Shown in pieces: positions 33,439 to 40,810 of a stretch of DNA of 64,000 nt. This stretch comes from Pontibacter lucknowensis. GTDB taxonomy: Bacteria; Bacteroidota; Bacteroidia; Cytophagales; Hymenobacteraceae. Position 1 is the first letter of the stretch; each line of letters begins with the position of its first letter. The stretch spans positions 62,001 to 126,000 of the forward strand of contig NZ_FTNM01000004.1 in NCBI RefSeq assembly GCF_900156415.1. The letters run 5' to 3'. The notes beneath the pieces were generated by a model. The model was not told the DNA's origin and did no database searches. It saw nothing but the letters and a program-made list of their open reading frames with translations. Both the position numbers and the translations under genes were made by a program.

Positions 33439-34298
33439 AGCACCTTTCAGGTATAAAGGCTCATACCATCCGCATCTGGGAGCAGCGCTACAACGTGCTT
33501 TGTCCCCAGCGCACCGACACCAACATCCGCTACTACAGCGATGCCGACCTGAAAACCCTGCTAAATATTTCGTTACTGAACGAACAGGGATATAAGATCT
33601 CCAAAATAGCCAAGATGAGCCCCGAGCAGCTGAAGCTGACGGTGCAGCAGCTTGCCGAACAGGAGGCATCATCGCTTTCACATCATATTACCAATATGGT
33701 GACGGCCATGATCGACATGGACGAAGAGCAGTTCGATAAATCCTTCTCTACTGTGACTTTGCAGGTGGGCTTTCATCAGGCGATGCTGCAGGTGGTGTAC
33801 CCATTCCTGCATAAGATCGGCATCCTGTGGCAGACCAATAATATAACACCTGCGCACGAGCACTTTGTGAGTAACCTGGTGCGGCAGAAGCTGATTGTGG
33901 CTATAGACGGGCAGGTGGTAAAGCGCAAAGAAGGCGCGCCAACTTACCTGCTATACCTGCCGGAGGGCGAGCTGCATGAAATTGCCCTGCTTTACATGAA
34001 CTACCTGATCAGGTCGCATCACCAGCAGGTGCTCTACCTTGGGCAGAATCTGCCATTTAAGGATCTGCAACTTACCTACGACCAGCTCAAGCCTGATATT
34101 ATCTGCACAGTCATGACGATTATACCTGAGCGCGATCAGGTGCAGGACTACATAGATAAACTTGCCGCTACTTTCCCGGCTGCGCAGATATACTTGTATG
34201 GCTACCAGGTGCAGCACGATTTCCTGGTATTCCCCGAAAACACACACCGACTCAGTTGCATCGAAGATTTTATTCGCGTGTTAACGCAAAAGAGCTAG
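33411..34298 (+). CDS. MerR-family regulator with B12-binding-like domain (CarH/LitR-like)
   Basis: A 295-residue regulator with a MerR helix-turn-helix (YTIKELEHLSGIKAHTIRIW and INE-like NIRYYSDADLKTL, residues 4-50). A helical B12-binding cap and a Rossmann-like domain follow. CarH photoreceptors carry a W-x9-EH motif in the cap, and here W140 and E150-H151 match it exactly. Where the usual lower-axial histidine motif (DxHxxG) lies, this protein reads ELHEIA (187-192), keeping the histidine but not the glycine. It therefore may bind adenosylcobalamin and respond to light. GTG 33411 starts the domain, and the gene overlaps crtZ by 28 bp, so the two are coupled. Confidence 0.85.
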   Translation: MAQYTIKELEHLSGIKAHTIRIWEQRYNVLCPQRTDTNIRYYSDADLKTLLNISLLNEQGYKISKIAKMSPEQLKLTVQQLAEQEASSLSHHITNMVTAMIDMDEEQFDKSFSTVTLQVGFHQAMLQVVYPFLHKIGILWQTNNITPAHEHFVSNLVRQKLIVAIDGQVVKRKEGAPTYLLYLPEGELHEIALLYMNYLIRSHHQQVLYLGQNLPFKDLQLTYDQLKPDIICTVMTIIPERDQVQDYIDKLAATFPAAQIYLYGYQVQHDFLVFPENTHRLSCIEDFIRVLTQKS

Positions 34299-34331
34299 CG
34301 AGTTAAACAAAATAATACAGCTGCTATTGTT

Positions 34332-34375
34332 CAACAAAAAGGGCCAAATCCGATAGGGTTTGGCCTTTTTTGTTG
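34332..34375 (+). terminator. Terminator after the CarH-like gene
   Basis: A 20-bp imperfect stem (34332-34351 with 34356-34375) around GATA, ending TTTTTTGTTG. It separates crtZ-carH from the sigma-factor operon. Confidence 0.88.
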
Positions 34376-34413
34376 GCAAAAGTTCAAATTGAGGGTATAT
34401 AAGGTGAGATAAA

Positions 34414-34479
34414 TTGTTTAATATGATGAAAAAAATATTAAACAAAATTTGACCTTTATTTTTTAACGGCGTATAATTG
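34414..34479 (+). promoter_or_regulatory. ECF sigma operon promoter with upstream 11-bp inverted repeat
   Basis: TTTG (34448-34451) and TATAATTG (34472-34479) are 20 bp apart, a near-consensus Bacteroidota promoter. Directly upstream TTGTTTAATAT (34414-34424) and ATATTAAACAA (34435-34445) form a perfect inverted repeat with a 10-bp centre. Its edge is two bases from the -33 box. This is a plausible operator for the CarH-like regulator encoded just before it. Confidence 0.7.
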
Positions 34480-34509
34480 TTTAGTGATTAGGTTAAAAAG
34501 TTAAACATT

Positions 34510-35019
34510 ATGACAGCGTTAGAATTTTCCAACCACATTCAGCTGGCAGCTGGTTCGTTGAAGCCGGTAGCCATGAACCTTACCCGCAATGCGGACGACG
34601 CGAAAGACTTAGTGCAGGAAACGTTACTCAAAGCGCTCTCGAATCGGGAGAAGTTCAACGCTGGCACTAATCTGAAAGCATGGCTTTACACGATCATGCG
34701 CAATACGTTTATAAACAACTACAACAAGATCACCAAGCGCAGCAGTAACATCGACAGTACGGAGTACCTGCAGTACCTGAATACTGATGATAGCTTTGTG
34801 ACGGTAAACAAAGGCACAGCTGCCTTCGTCATGAGCGATATCAAGGCTGCCATTGCCAGGCTAAATGAAGAGCATCGTACCCCTTTCATGATGTATTACA
34901 TTGGGTTTAAATACCTCGAGATTGCCGAGGAGCTGAATATTCCGATTGGCACGGTGAAAAATCGCATCCATATCGCCCGCAAGGAGTTGAAGAAGATGCT
35001 GCAGGTTTATGGCGACTAA
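34510..35019 (+). CDS. ECF-type RNA polymerase sigma factor
   Basis: A 169-residue sigma-70-family protein of ECF size. Region 2 spans about 10-75 (NADDAKDLVQETLLKALSNR; LKAWLYTIMRNTFINNY). Region 4 spans about 112-165 (EEHRTPFMMYYIGFKYLEIA; IPIGTVKNRIHIARKELKKM). No anti-sigma gene is adjacent. It lies 37 bp before crtI, after its own promoter, and in Bacteroidota such sigma genes commonly accompany crt operons. A role in light- or stress-induced carotenoid expression, perhaps under the CarH-like regulator, is inferred by analogy with Myxococcus CarQ. Confidence 0.9.
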   Translation: MTALEFSNHIQLAAGSLKPVAMNLTRNADDAKDLVQETLLKALSNREKFNAGTNLKAWLYTIMRNTFINNYNKITKRSSNIDSTEYLQYLNTDDSFVTVNKGTAAFVMSDIKAAIARLNEEHRTPFMMYYIGFKYLEIAEELNIPIGTVKNRIHIARKELKKMLQVYGD

Positions 35020-35055
35020 AAACAACTTAAACTAGTTTTTTTAGTAAATTTCTAA

Positions 35056-36564
35056 ATGATGTCAAAAAAAGTAATCGTGATTGGTGCCGGTTTCTCAGGC
35101 CTTTCGGCTGCCACCAGCCTGGCTGACCAGGGCTATGAAGTAACGGTGCTGGAGAAGAATGCCACCCCGGGAGGCCGTGCCCGCAGCTTCGGAGCCGAAG
35201 GCTATACCTTCGACATGGGGCCAAGCTGGTATTGGATGCCCGATGTGTTTGAGTCCTACTTCAACAAATTCGGCAAATCCGTTTCTGATTACTACGACCT
35301 CGTGCGCCTCGACCCATCTTATACTGTGGTCTTCGGTGAAGATGATTTTGTGGATGTGCCTGCCTCACTTGACGAACTGAAGGCCCTGTTTGAGAGATGG
35401 GAGCCGGGAAGTGCCGCCCGACTCGACCAGTTTCTGAAACAGGCCGCTTATAAGTATGAAGTAGGTATAAACCAGCTTGTGTACAAACCCGGTCGTTCGA
35501 TGAGCGAATTCATGAGCCTGCAGCTTTTGCTGGATGTGCTCCGCATGGATGTGTTTCAGTCGATACACGCGCACATCCGCCGCTTCTTTTCGCATGAGAA
35601 AATCATCAAACTAATGGAGTTTCCGGTGTTGTTCCTCGGAGCGCTGCCGCAAAATACGCCCGCCCTGTATAGTCTGATGAACTATGCTGACATCAGCCTC
35701 GGGACCTGGTACCCGATGGGCGGTATGTACAAGATTATCGAGGGCATGGTGCAGCTAGCAGAGGAGAAAGGCGTGGCTTTTCTTTATAACCAGGATGTGC
35801 AGGAGATAGAGGTGGAGCAAGGTATAGCCCGTCGCGTACACACTGCTTCGGGTACTTTTGAAGCCGATGTGGTGGTGGCCAGCGCTGACTATCATCATGT
35901 AGAACGCCACCTTTTAGCTCCGGCTCTACGTAGTTATACCGAGGAATACTGGGGCAAGCGTGTAATGGCGCCTTCCTGCCTGATTTTCTACCTGGGTATA
36001 GGAAAGAAGCTTAATAACCTGCGGCACCACAACCTGTTCTTTGACGAAGACTTCGGGCCGCATGCGCACGAAATTTACTCAGATCCTAAGTGGCCGGCCA
36101 AGCCGCTCTTCTATGTGTCAGCTCCGTCAGTGACAGACGATAGTGTGGCCCCGGACAGTTGTGAGAATCTGTTTGTGCTGATGCCGGTGGCGCCTGATCT
36201 GGAAGATACAGAGGAGCTGCGTGAGCGCTACTATGACATTATTATGAACCGTCTGGAGCACCTGACGAAGCAGGATGTGCGCAGCGCTGTGGTGTTTAAG
36301 CGCAGCTACGCCCACCGCGATTTTATATCTGACTACAATGCCTTTAAAGGTAATGCCTATGGCTTGGCCAATACACTGATGCAGACTGCCCTGCTCAAGC
36401 CCAGCCTGAAAAGTAAAAAAGTAAAGAACCTGTACTATACCGGTCAGCTGACGGTGCCGGGACCCGGAGTGCCGCCATCGCTTATCTCAGGACAGGTGGT
36501 GGCAAAGGAAGTGGCGAAGGAATATGCGCTGGCTGCGGGTCAGCGGGAAATAATGAGTAAGTAA
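35056..36564 (+). CDS. crtI: Phytoene desaturase CrtI
   Basis: A 502-residue FAD-dependent desaturase converting phytoene to lycopene through successive desaturations. The N-terminal dinucleotide fold is VIGAGFSGLSAATSLA with EKNATPGGRARSF. The C-terminal FAD/substrate signature is YYTGQLTVPGPGVPPSLISG. Length matches bacterial CrtI. It follows the sigma-factor gene and precedes crtB by 16 bp, forming one operon. A CrtN-like or CrtD-like activity is less likely given the adjacent crtB and lycopene cyclase. Confidence 0.93.
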   Translation: MMSKKVIVIGAGFSGLSAATSLADQGYEVTVLEKNATPGGRARSFGAEGYTFDMGPSWYWMPDVFESYFNKFGKSVSDYYDLVRLDPSYTVVFGEDDFVDVPASLDELKALFERWEPGSAARLDQFLKQAAYKYEVGINQLVYKPGRSMSEFMSLQLLLDVLRMDVFQSIHAHIRRFFSHEKIIKLMEFPVLFLGALPQNTPALYSLMNYADISLGTWYPMGGMYKIIEGMVQLAEEKGVAFLYNQDVQEIEVEQGIARRVHTASGTFEADVVVASADYHHVERHLLAPALRSYTEEYWGKRVMAPSCLIFYLGIGKKLNNLRHHNLFFDEDFGPHAHEIYSDPKWPAKPLFYVSAPSVTDDSVAPDSCENLFVLMPVAPDLEDTEELRERYYDIIMNRLEHLTKQDVRSAVVFKRSYAHRDFISDYNAFKGNAYGLANTLMQTALLKPSLKSKKVKNLYYTGQLTVPGPGVPPSLISGQVVAKEVAKEYALAAGQREIMSK

Positions 36565-36580
36565 CGCCCCAGATAAAACT

Positions 36581-37414
36581 ATGGATTTATACAAAGACAC
36601 CTGCCTGAACTGTAGCAAGCTTATAACGGAGGCGTACAGTACCTCCTTTACGCTTGGAATAAAAACACTTCACCGCAAATTCCATCAGCCCATTTATGCC
36701 ATCTATGGCTTCGTGCGCTGCGCCGACGAGATTGTGGATACTTTTCATGACTTCGACAAACGCAAACTGCTCAGCGAGTTCCGTAAGCAGACTTTTGAAG
36801 CCATTGAGCAAGGTATAAGCCTGAACCCCGTGCTGCATGCCTTTCAGTGCGTGGTGAATGAGTATAAGATCGACCGCGAGTATATCGAAGCCTTTTTGAA
36901 CAGCATGGCCATGGATCTGGAAGACCATGTGTACGATCCGGCGCTGTACAAAGAGTACATCTACGGATCGGCTGAAGTGGTGGGGCTGATGTGTCTGAAG
37001 GTGTTCTGTGAGGGAGATCAGGAGATGTTTGAACGGCTGAAGAAACCAGCTTGCAGTCTGGGGGCTGCCTTCCAGAAGGTGAACTTCCTGCGCGATATGC
37101 AGAGCGACTTTAAGGACCGGGGCAGAGTCTATTTTCCGGCGGTGGACATCCGTACCTTCAACAATGCAAGCAAAGAAGAAATAGAAGCCGACATCGCGCA
37201 GGACTTCAAAGACGCCTACGTTGGTATACTTGGTTTGCCGCGTTCTGCCCGCATGGGCGTATACCTTGCCTATGTGTATTACCTCAAGCTTTTCCACAAA
37301 ATCAAAGGGCTGCCGGCAACCCATATCTTGAATGAGCGCGTAAGAGTACCTGATAATACAAAGTTAGCCTTACTTTTGGGCTCTTATCTCAGGTACCAAC
37401 TAAACGCCATCTGA
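36581..37414 (+). CDS. crtB: Phytoene synthase CrtB
   Basis: A 277-residue squalene/phytoene synthase-family enzyme. It joins two geranylgeranyl diphosphates into phytoene. The two aspartate-rich motifs are DEIVD (in FVRCADEIVDTFHDF) and DMQSD (in FLRDMQSDFKDRGRVYFP), which bind diphosphate through magnesium. YSTSFTLGIKTLH is the N-terminal signature. It lies in the operon between crtI and the unknown gene, with only 3 bp to the latter. Confidence 0.94.
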   Translation: MDLYKDTCLNCSKLITEAYSTSFTLGIKTLHRKFHQPIYAIYGFVRCADEIVDTFHDFDKRKLLSEFRKQTFEAIEQGISLNPVLHAFQCVVNEYKIDREYIEAFLNSMAMDLEDHVYDPALYKEYIYGSAEVVGLMCLKVFCEGDQEMFERLKKPACSLGAAFQKVNFLRDMQSDFKDRGRVYFPAVDIRTFNNASKEEIEADIAQDFKDAYVGILGLPRSARMGVYLAYVYYLKLFHKIKGLPATHILNERVRVPDNTKLALLLGSYLRYQLNAI

Positions 37415-37417
37415 ATC

Positions 37418-37954
37418 GTGAAGAATAGCTTACTGATATTACCCTTTTTACTCTTTTTTTACATTACGGCTCTGGCCGATAATACCAAGTCCTACAAGTT
37501 GCCTGACCTGCGTGTGCAGTTCCTGGAGGCGAGTCAGAACAGCAAAGCTGGCAAGGAGTTTCACAAGCTGATGAGTGACTACGAGGATAATAACCCTGTG
37601 GTGCTGGCTTACAAGGCAGTTTCGGAAGCCATTATGGCGAAACATGTTTGGAATCCTTATATGAAAATGAAGCACCTGCAGCGGTCTTCGGAGATATTTG
37701 AGCAGGCCGTTCAACTGAACGCAAGCAATCCGGAAATAAGATTTCTGCGCTTCACAGTAGAGCACTATGTGCCGCGCTACTTGAACATGAGCAAGAACCT
37801 GGAAGACGACAAAGCCAAGATCATCGCCGGGCTGGAGCGTCACCCGAAATCCGGTTTGTCCAATGACATGGCCCGCGACATCCGGGATTTCATGCTAACG
37901 AAAGACCACTGCACCGAACAGGAAAAAAGAAAAATCAAAAGCATACCCATATAA
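37418..37954 (+). CDS. Hypothetical exported protein within the carotenoid operon
   Basis: A 178-residue protein that I do not recognise. It begins with a signal peptide (MKNSLLILPFLLFFYITALA) and then a helical, TPR-like region (KAVSEAIMAKHVWNPYMKMK; SSEIFEQAVQLNASNPEIRF). It is probably periplasmic. The start is GTG, 3 bp after the crtB stop, and crtYcd begins 5 bp downstream, so it is cotranslated with pigment enzymes. That position suggests a part in pigment handling or membrane placement, but nothing in the sequence proves it. Confidence 0.75.
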   Translation: MKNSLLILPFLLFFYITALADNTKSYKLPDLRVQFLEASQNSKAGKEFHKLMSDYEDNNPVVLAYKAVSEAIMAKHVWNPYMKMKHLQRSSEIFEQAVQLNASNPEIRFLRFTVEHYVPRYLNMSKNLEDDKAKIIAGLERHPKSGLSNDMARDIRDFMLTKDHCTEQEKRKIKSIPI

Positions 37955-37959
37955 GCCGC

Positions 37960-38658
37960 ATGCCACTCTACCTGTACCTGAACATCTTCACTATCCTGTT
38001 TCCACTGTTGCTCTCCTTCGACAGGAAAGTGGCTTTTTATAAAAACTGGCCATACCTGTGGCCTGCCATCATTATCAACGCTGTCCTGTTTATTATCTGG
38101 GACGAACTCTTCACCCAAGCTGGTGTATGGGGCTTCAATCCGGAATATCTGGTAGGTGTCTACATCTTTAACCTGCCGCTTGAGGAGGTGCTTTTCTTCA
38201 TCACAGTGCCTTATGCCTGCGTCTTTATCTACGACTGTCTCAATGCTTACATCACCAAAGACCTGCTCCAGCCTTACGCCAAGGTAATAACCTTTGCGCT
38301 TATACCTGTGCTCTTGCTTCTGGCGGTCTTTAATTTAGAAAAGCTCTATACTTCCATCACCTTTACCTTGCTGGCCGCTATGCTGGGGGTGCACTATTAC
38401 TATTTCAACACAGAAAGACTAGGGCGGTTTTACCTGGCCTACATGGTGCACCTGGTTCCGTTCCTGCTGGTAAATGGTGTTTTGACTTACTTGCCAATAG
38501 TTTGGTATAACAACAGCCACAACCTGAGTATCCGCATTGTATCTATACCTGTAGAGGACTCTATGTACTCCATGCTGATGCTTTTGCTGACAATTTCGAT
38601 TTATGAAGGCTTAAAACAGCGCTTCGCTCTTAAACAATATCAACGCTTGGCTGTATAA
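37960..38658 (+). CDS. crtY: Fused CrtYc-Yd type lycopene cyclase
   Basis: A 232-residue polytopic membrane protein made of two homologous lycopene-cyclase domains. Conserved acidic motifs are PLEE at 73-76 (NLPLEEVLFFITVPYA) and PVED at 197-200 (SIPVEDSMYSML), one per half. This is the heterodimer-type cyclase (CrtYc+CrtYd) in a single chain. It cyclises lycopene ends to beta-carotene. It is embedded in the crt operon between the unknown gene and ispH. Confidence 0.9.
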   Translation: MPLYLYLNIFTILFPLLLSFDRKVAFYKNWPYLWPAIIINAVLFIIWDELFTQAGVWGFNPEYLVGVYIFNLPLEEVLFFITVPYACVFIYDCLNAYITKDLLQPYAKVITFALIPVLLLLAVFNLEKLYTSITFTLLAAMLGVHYYYFNTERLGRFYLAYMVHLVPFLLVNGVLTYLPIVWYNNSHNLSIRIVSIPVEDSMYSMLMLLLTISIYEGLKQRFALKQYQRLAV

Positions 38659-38664
38659 AGGTAT

Positions 38665-39516
38665 ATGCGAAACCTTCAAGTCACGATCGATTCTAACTCA
38701 GGCTTTTGCTTCGGCGTGGTCTATGCCATCCAAATGGCTGAGGACCTGCTCGAAGAGCAAGGGTATCTTTATTGTCTGGGTGATATTGTGCACAACGACG
38801 TGGAGGTAGAGCGCCTGCAGAAGCGGGGCCTGCGCATTATCGACCACGCTCAGCTGCGGGAGCTGCGTGACGAGGCCGTGCTGATACGTGCCCACGGTGA
38901 ACCCCCTGCGACTTATCATGTGGCCCTGCAGAACAACCTGACCCTGATCGATGCCTCCTGTCCCGTGGTGCTTAAGTTGCAGAACCGAATTAAAACGTCT
39001 TACGACAAAGACGAGCGGATCTTCATCTATGGCAAGCATGGGCATGCTGAGGTGATGGGCCTTTTGGGGCAGACGAGCAACAAGGCCGTGGTATTTGAGA
39101 ATCTGGACGAACTCATGCAACATGAGTTGCCGCCTAAAATTACGCTTTACAGCCAGACCACCAAAAGCACCAACAGCTTCTACAACATAAAAGACACACT
39201 GGAGCAAAAAGGCTACGAAGTGGACGCCAACGACACCATCTGCCGCCAGGTATCGAACCGCGACAAAGACCTGCGAAAGTTTGCCGCCCAGTTTGATAAG
39301 ATTATCTTCGTGTCGGGCACCAAGTCGAGCAACGGCAAAGTGCTCTATCAGGTATGCAAAGACACGAATCCGGCTACATATTTTGTTTCGAAGGTAGAAG
39401 AAATACAACCCGAGTGGTTTGCCGACGGAGACAAAGTGGGTATTTGCGGGGCAACTTCTACACCCATGTGGCTGATGGAGAAGGTGCGTGATACCTTGCT
39501 GAAGGAAGCGGTATAG
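38665..39516 (+). CDS. ispH: 4-hydroxy-3-methylbut-2-enyl diphosphate reductase IspH
   Basis: A 283-residue [4Fe-4S] enzyme, the last step of the MEP pathway, giving IPP and DMAPP. The three cluster cysteines are C15 (SGFCFGV), C99 (DASCPVV) and C193 (DTICRQVSNRD). YSQTTKSTNSF replaces the usual SQTT-like substrate segment. It starts 6 bp after crtYcd and so places isoprenoid precursor supply under carotenoid-operon control. Because this is probably the cell's only IspH, an internal promoter is likely, but none is obvious. Confidence 0.95.
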   Translation: MRNLQVTIDSNSGFCFGVVYAIQMAEDLLEEQGYLYCLGDIVHNDVEVERLQKRGLRIIDHAQLRELRDEAVLIRAHGEPPATYHVALQNNLTLIDASCPVVLKLQNRIKTSYDKDERIFIYGKHGHAEVMGLLGQTSNKAVVFENLDELMQHELPPKITLYSQTTKSTNSFYNIKDTLEQKGYEVDANDTICRQVSNRDKDLRKFAAQFDKIIFVSGTKSSNGKVLYQVCKDTNPATYFVSKVEEIQPEWFADGDKVGICGATSTPMWLMEKVRDTLLKEAV

Positions 39517-39635
39517 TCAGGTATGGGTTGGGGCTGCGGAAAAATAGGTATAGCCAAAGCTTAAATTTAGGCAGGTATACCCGAAGTTAAACACTCAATG
39601 TAGGTATAGCCAGGGTGCAGCCGTCAAAGAATCAA
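39517..39635. repeat. Gap rich in GGTATA elements
   Basis: The 119 bp between ispH and crtW contain two full AGGTATAG copies, an AGGTATAC and an AGGTATGG variant. This is the densest non-tandem cluster of the element in the window. Confidence 0.8.
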
Positions 39636-40325
39636 ATGGCAAAAACAATCAATAGAGACAACAGAGGGATAGCCATTGCTGCCATCATCGTGGCGTGCTG
39701 GTTTGTGCTGCTCGCATACCTGTTGCGCTTTCCGGTTGACTTTGCATCGCCTTTGCCATACTTGTTCATGCTGCTGCAGACGCACCTATATACGGGGTTG
39801 TTTATCACCGCCCACGATGCCATGCACGGCGTTGCCGCTCCCGGCCGCCCCAAGTTGAATCGTTTCATCGGAACCGTCACGGCCTTTCTTTTTGCCTACA
39901 ATTGGTACCCGAGGCTCCTGCCTAAACACCACCAGCACCACAAGCACGTGGCGACGGATGAAGACCCCGACTACCACCACGGCTCTTTCTGGCCTTGGTA
40001 CTACAGCTTTCTGAAAAACTACATCACGTGGTGGCAAATCGTGCTGATGGCTATTACCTATAATGTGCTGCAGCTTTTTTTTCCGCTCGAGAATGTGATT
40101 ATGTTCTGGATGGTGCCAGCTATTCTAGCGACTTTTCAGCTGTTTTACTTCGGTACCTACCTGCCGCACCGGGGTGAGCATGCGCCAGATAACAGGCACA
40201 AATCCGGTACGCAGGCCAAGAACCACCTGTGGGCCTTTGTGAGTTGCTACTTTTTCGGCTACCATTACGAGCACCACGACAAACCGTACCTGCCGTGGTG
40301 GCAGCTGTATAAAGCAAAAGGGTAG
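39636..40325 (+). CDS. crtW: Beta-carotene ketolase CrtW (fatty acid desaturase family)
   Basis: A 229-residue membrane di-iron ketolase. Histidine boxes are HDAMH (60-64), HHQHHKH (98-104) and HYEHH (210-214), and the C-terminal HDKPYLPWWQL fits CrtW. It adds 4-keto groups to beta-carotene or zeaxanthin rings. ATG 39636 is preferred over a GTG seven codons earlier. Its last codons form the left arm of a terminator. With crtZ the window encodes the set needed for astaxanthin-type ketocarotenoids; the actual product is inferred. Confidence 0.88.
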   Translation: MAKTINRDNRGIAIAAIIVACWFVLLAYLLRFPVDFASPLPYLFMLLQTHLYTGLFITAHDAMHGVAAPGRPKLNRFIGTVTAFLFAYNWYPRLLPKHHQHHKHVATDEDPDYHHGSFWPWYYSFLKNYITWWQIVLMAITYNVLQLFFPLENVIMFWMVPAILATFQLFYFGTYLPHRGEHAPDNRHKSGTQAKNHLWAFVSCYFFGYHYEHHDKPYLPWWQLYKAKG

Positions 40326-40355
40326 CCGACTTTGTGTTAGCTACCCTTTTGCTTT
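40311..40355. terminator. Bidirectional terminator between crtW and the HMA gene
   Basis: AAAGCAAAAGGGTAGC (40311-40326) and GCTACCCTTTTGCTTT (40340-40355) are perfect 16-bp complements. The left arm includes the crtW stop codon and last codons. Confidence 0.9.
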
Positions 40356-40372
40356 GTAAGGTATGGACGAAT

Positions 40373-40723
40373 TTAGTGCGCGCCAGCTTCCTTGCGGCAG
40401 CAATCGTCCAGCTTGTTATAAGCACGTGGCGTAGCTGGCTTGTCGTCGGCGTCGTAACCTGTGTCGTTCACTGCCTTACGGATTTTGTCCTCGTTGGTCT
40501 TCTTCGGGTCGTAGGTTACAGTCAGCATCTTTGAATCCACGTCCAGGTTCGATTTCTTAACGCCCTTCTCGTAAGCCATTGTTTTTTCAATGCTCTTCTT
40601 ACACATGCCGCACACAGCTGAAGTTTTGATTTGAACTGTTTTCTCGTTGCCGTTCTGAGCCTGTGCGCTCAACGTAGCGAAGAACATAACGAGTGCTAAT
40701 CCGAGGTTTCTGAAGATTTTCAT
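40373..40723 (-). CDS. Exported heavy-metal-associated (HMA) domain protein
   Basis: A 116-residue exported metal-binding protein. A signal peptide (GLALVMFFATLSAQA) precedes an HMA-like fold with the motif VCGMCKKSIEKTM, a CxxC close to the MTCxxC of copper chaperones. The tail carries an extra DDCCRKE pair. Such proteins bind copper or related soft metals; here the site would be periplasmic. It lies downstream of the TonB-receptor gene on the same strand, so it may be a partner in metal uptake or sequestration. Confidence 0.85.
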   Translation of the reverse strand: MKIFRNLGLALVMFFATLSAQAQNGNEKTVQIKTSAVCGMCKKSIEKTMAYEKGVKKSNLDVDSKMLTVTYDPKKTNEDKIRKAVNDTGYDADDKPATPRAYNKLDDCCRKEAGAH

Positions 40724-40810
40724 AATGTGAATTATTGTTGGTGAATGTTAGATATATGATAATGATTTAGTTTCTATTAGGGTTGCTGGAGCTGTGCAAA
40801 TGATGTGCCG

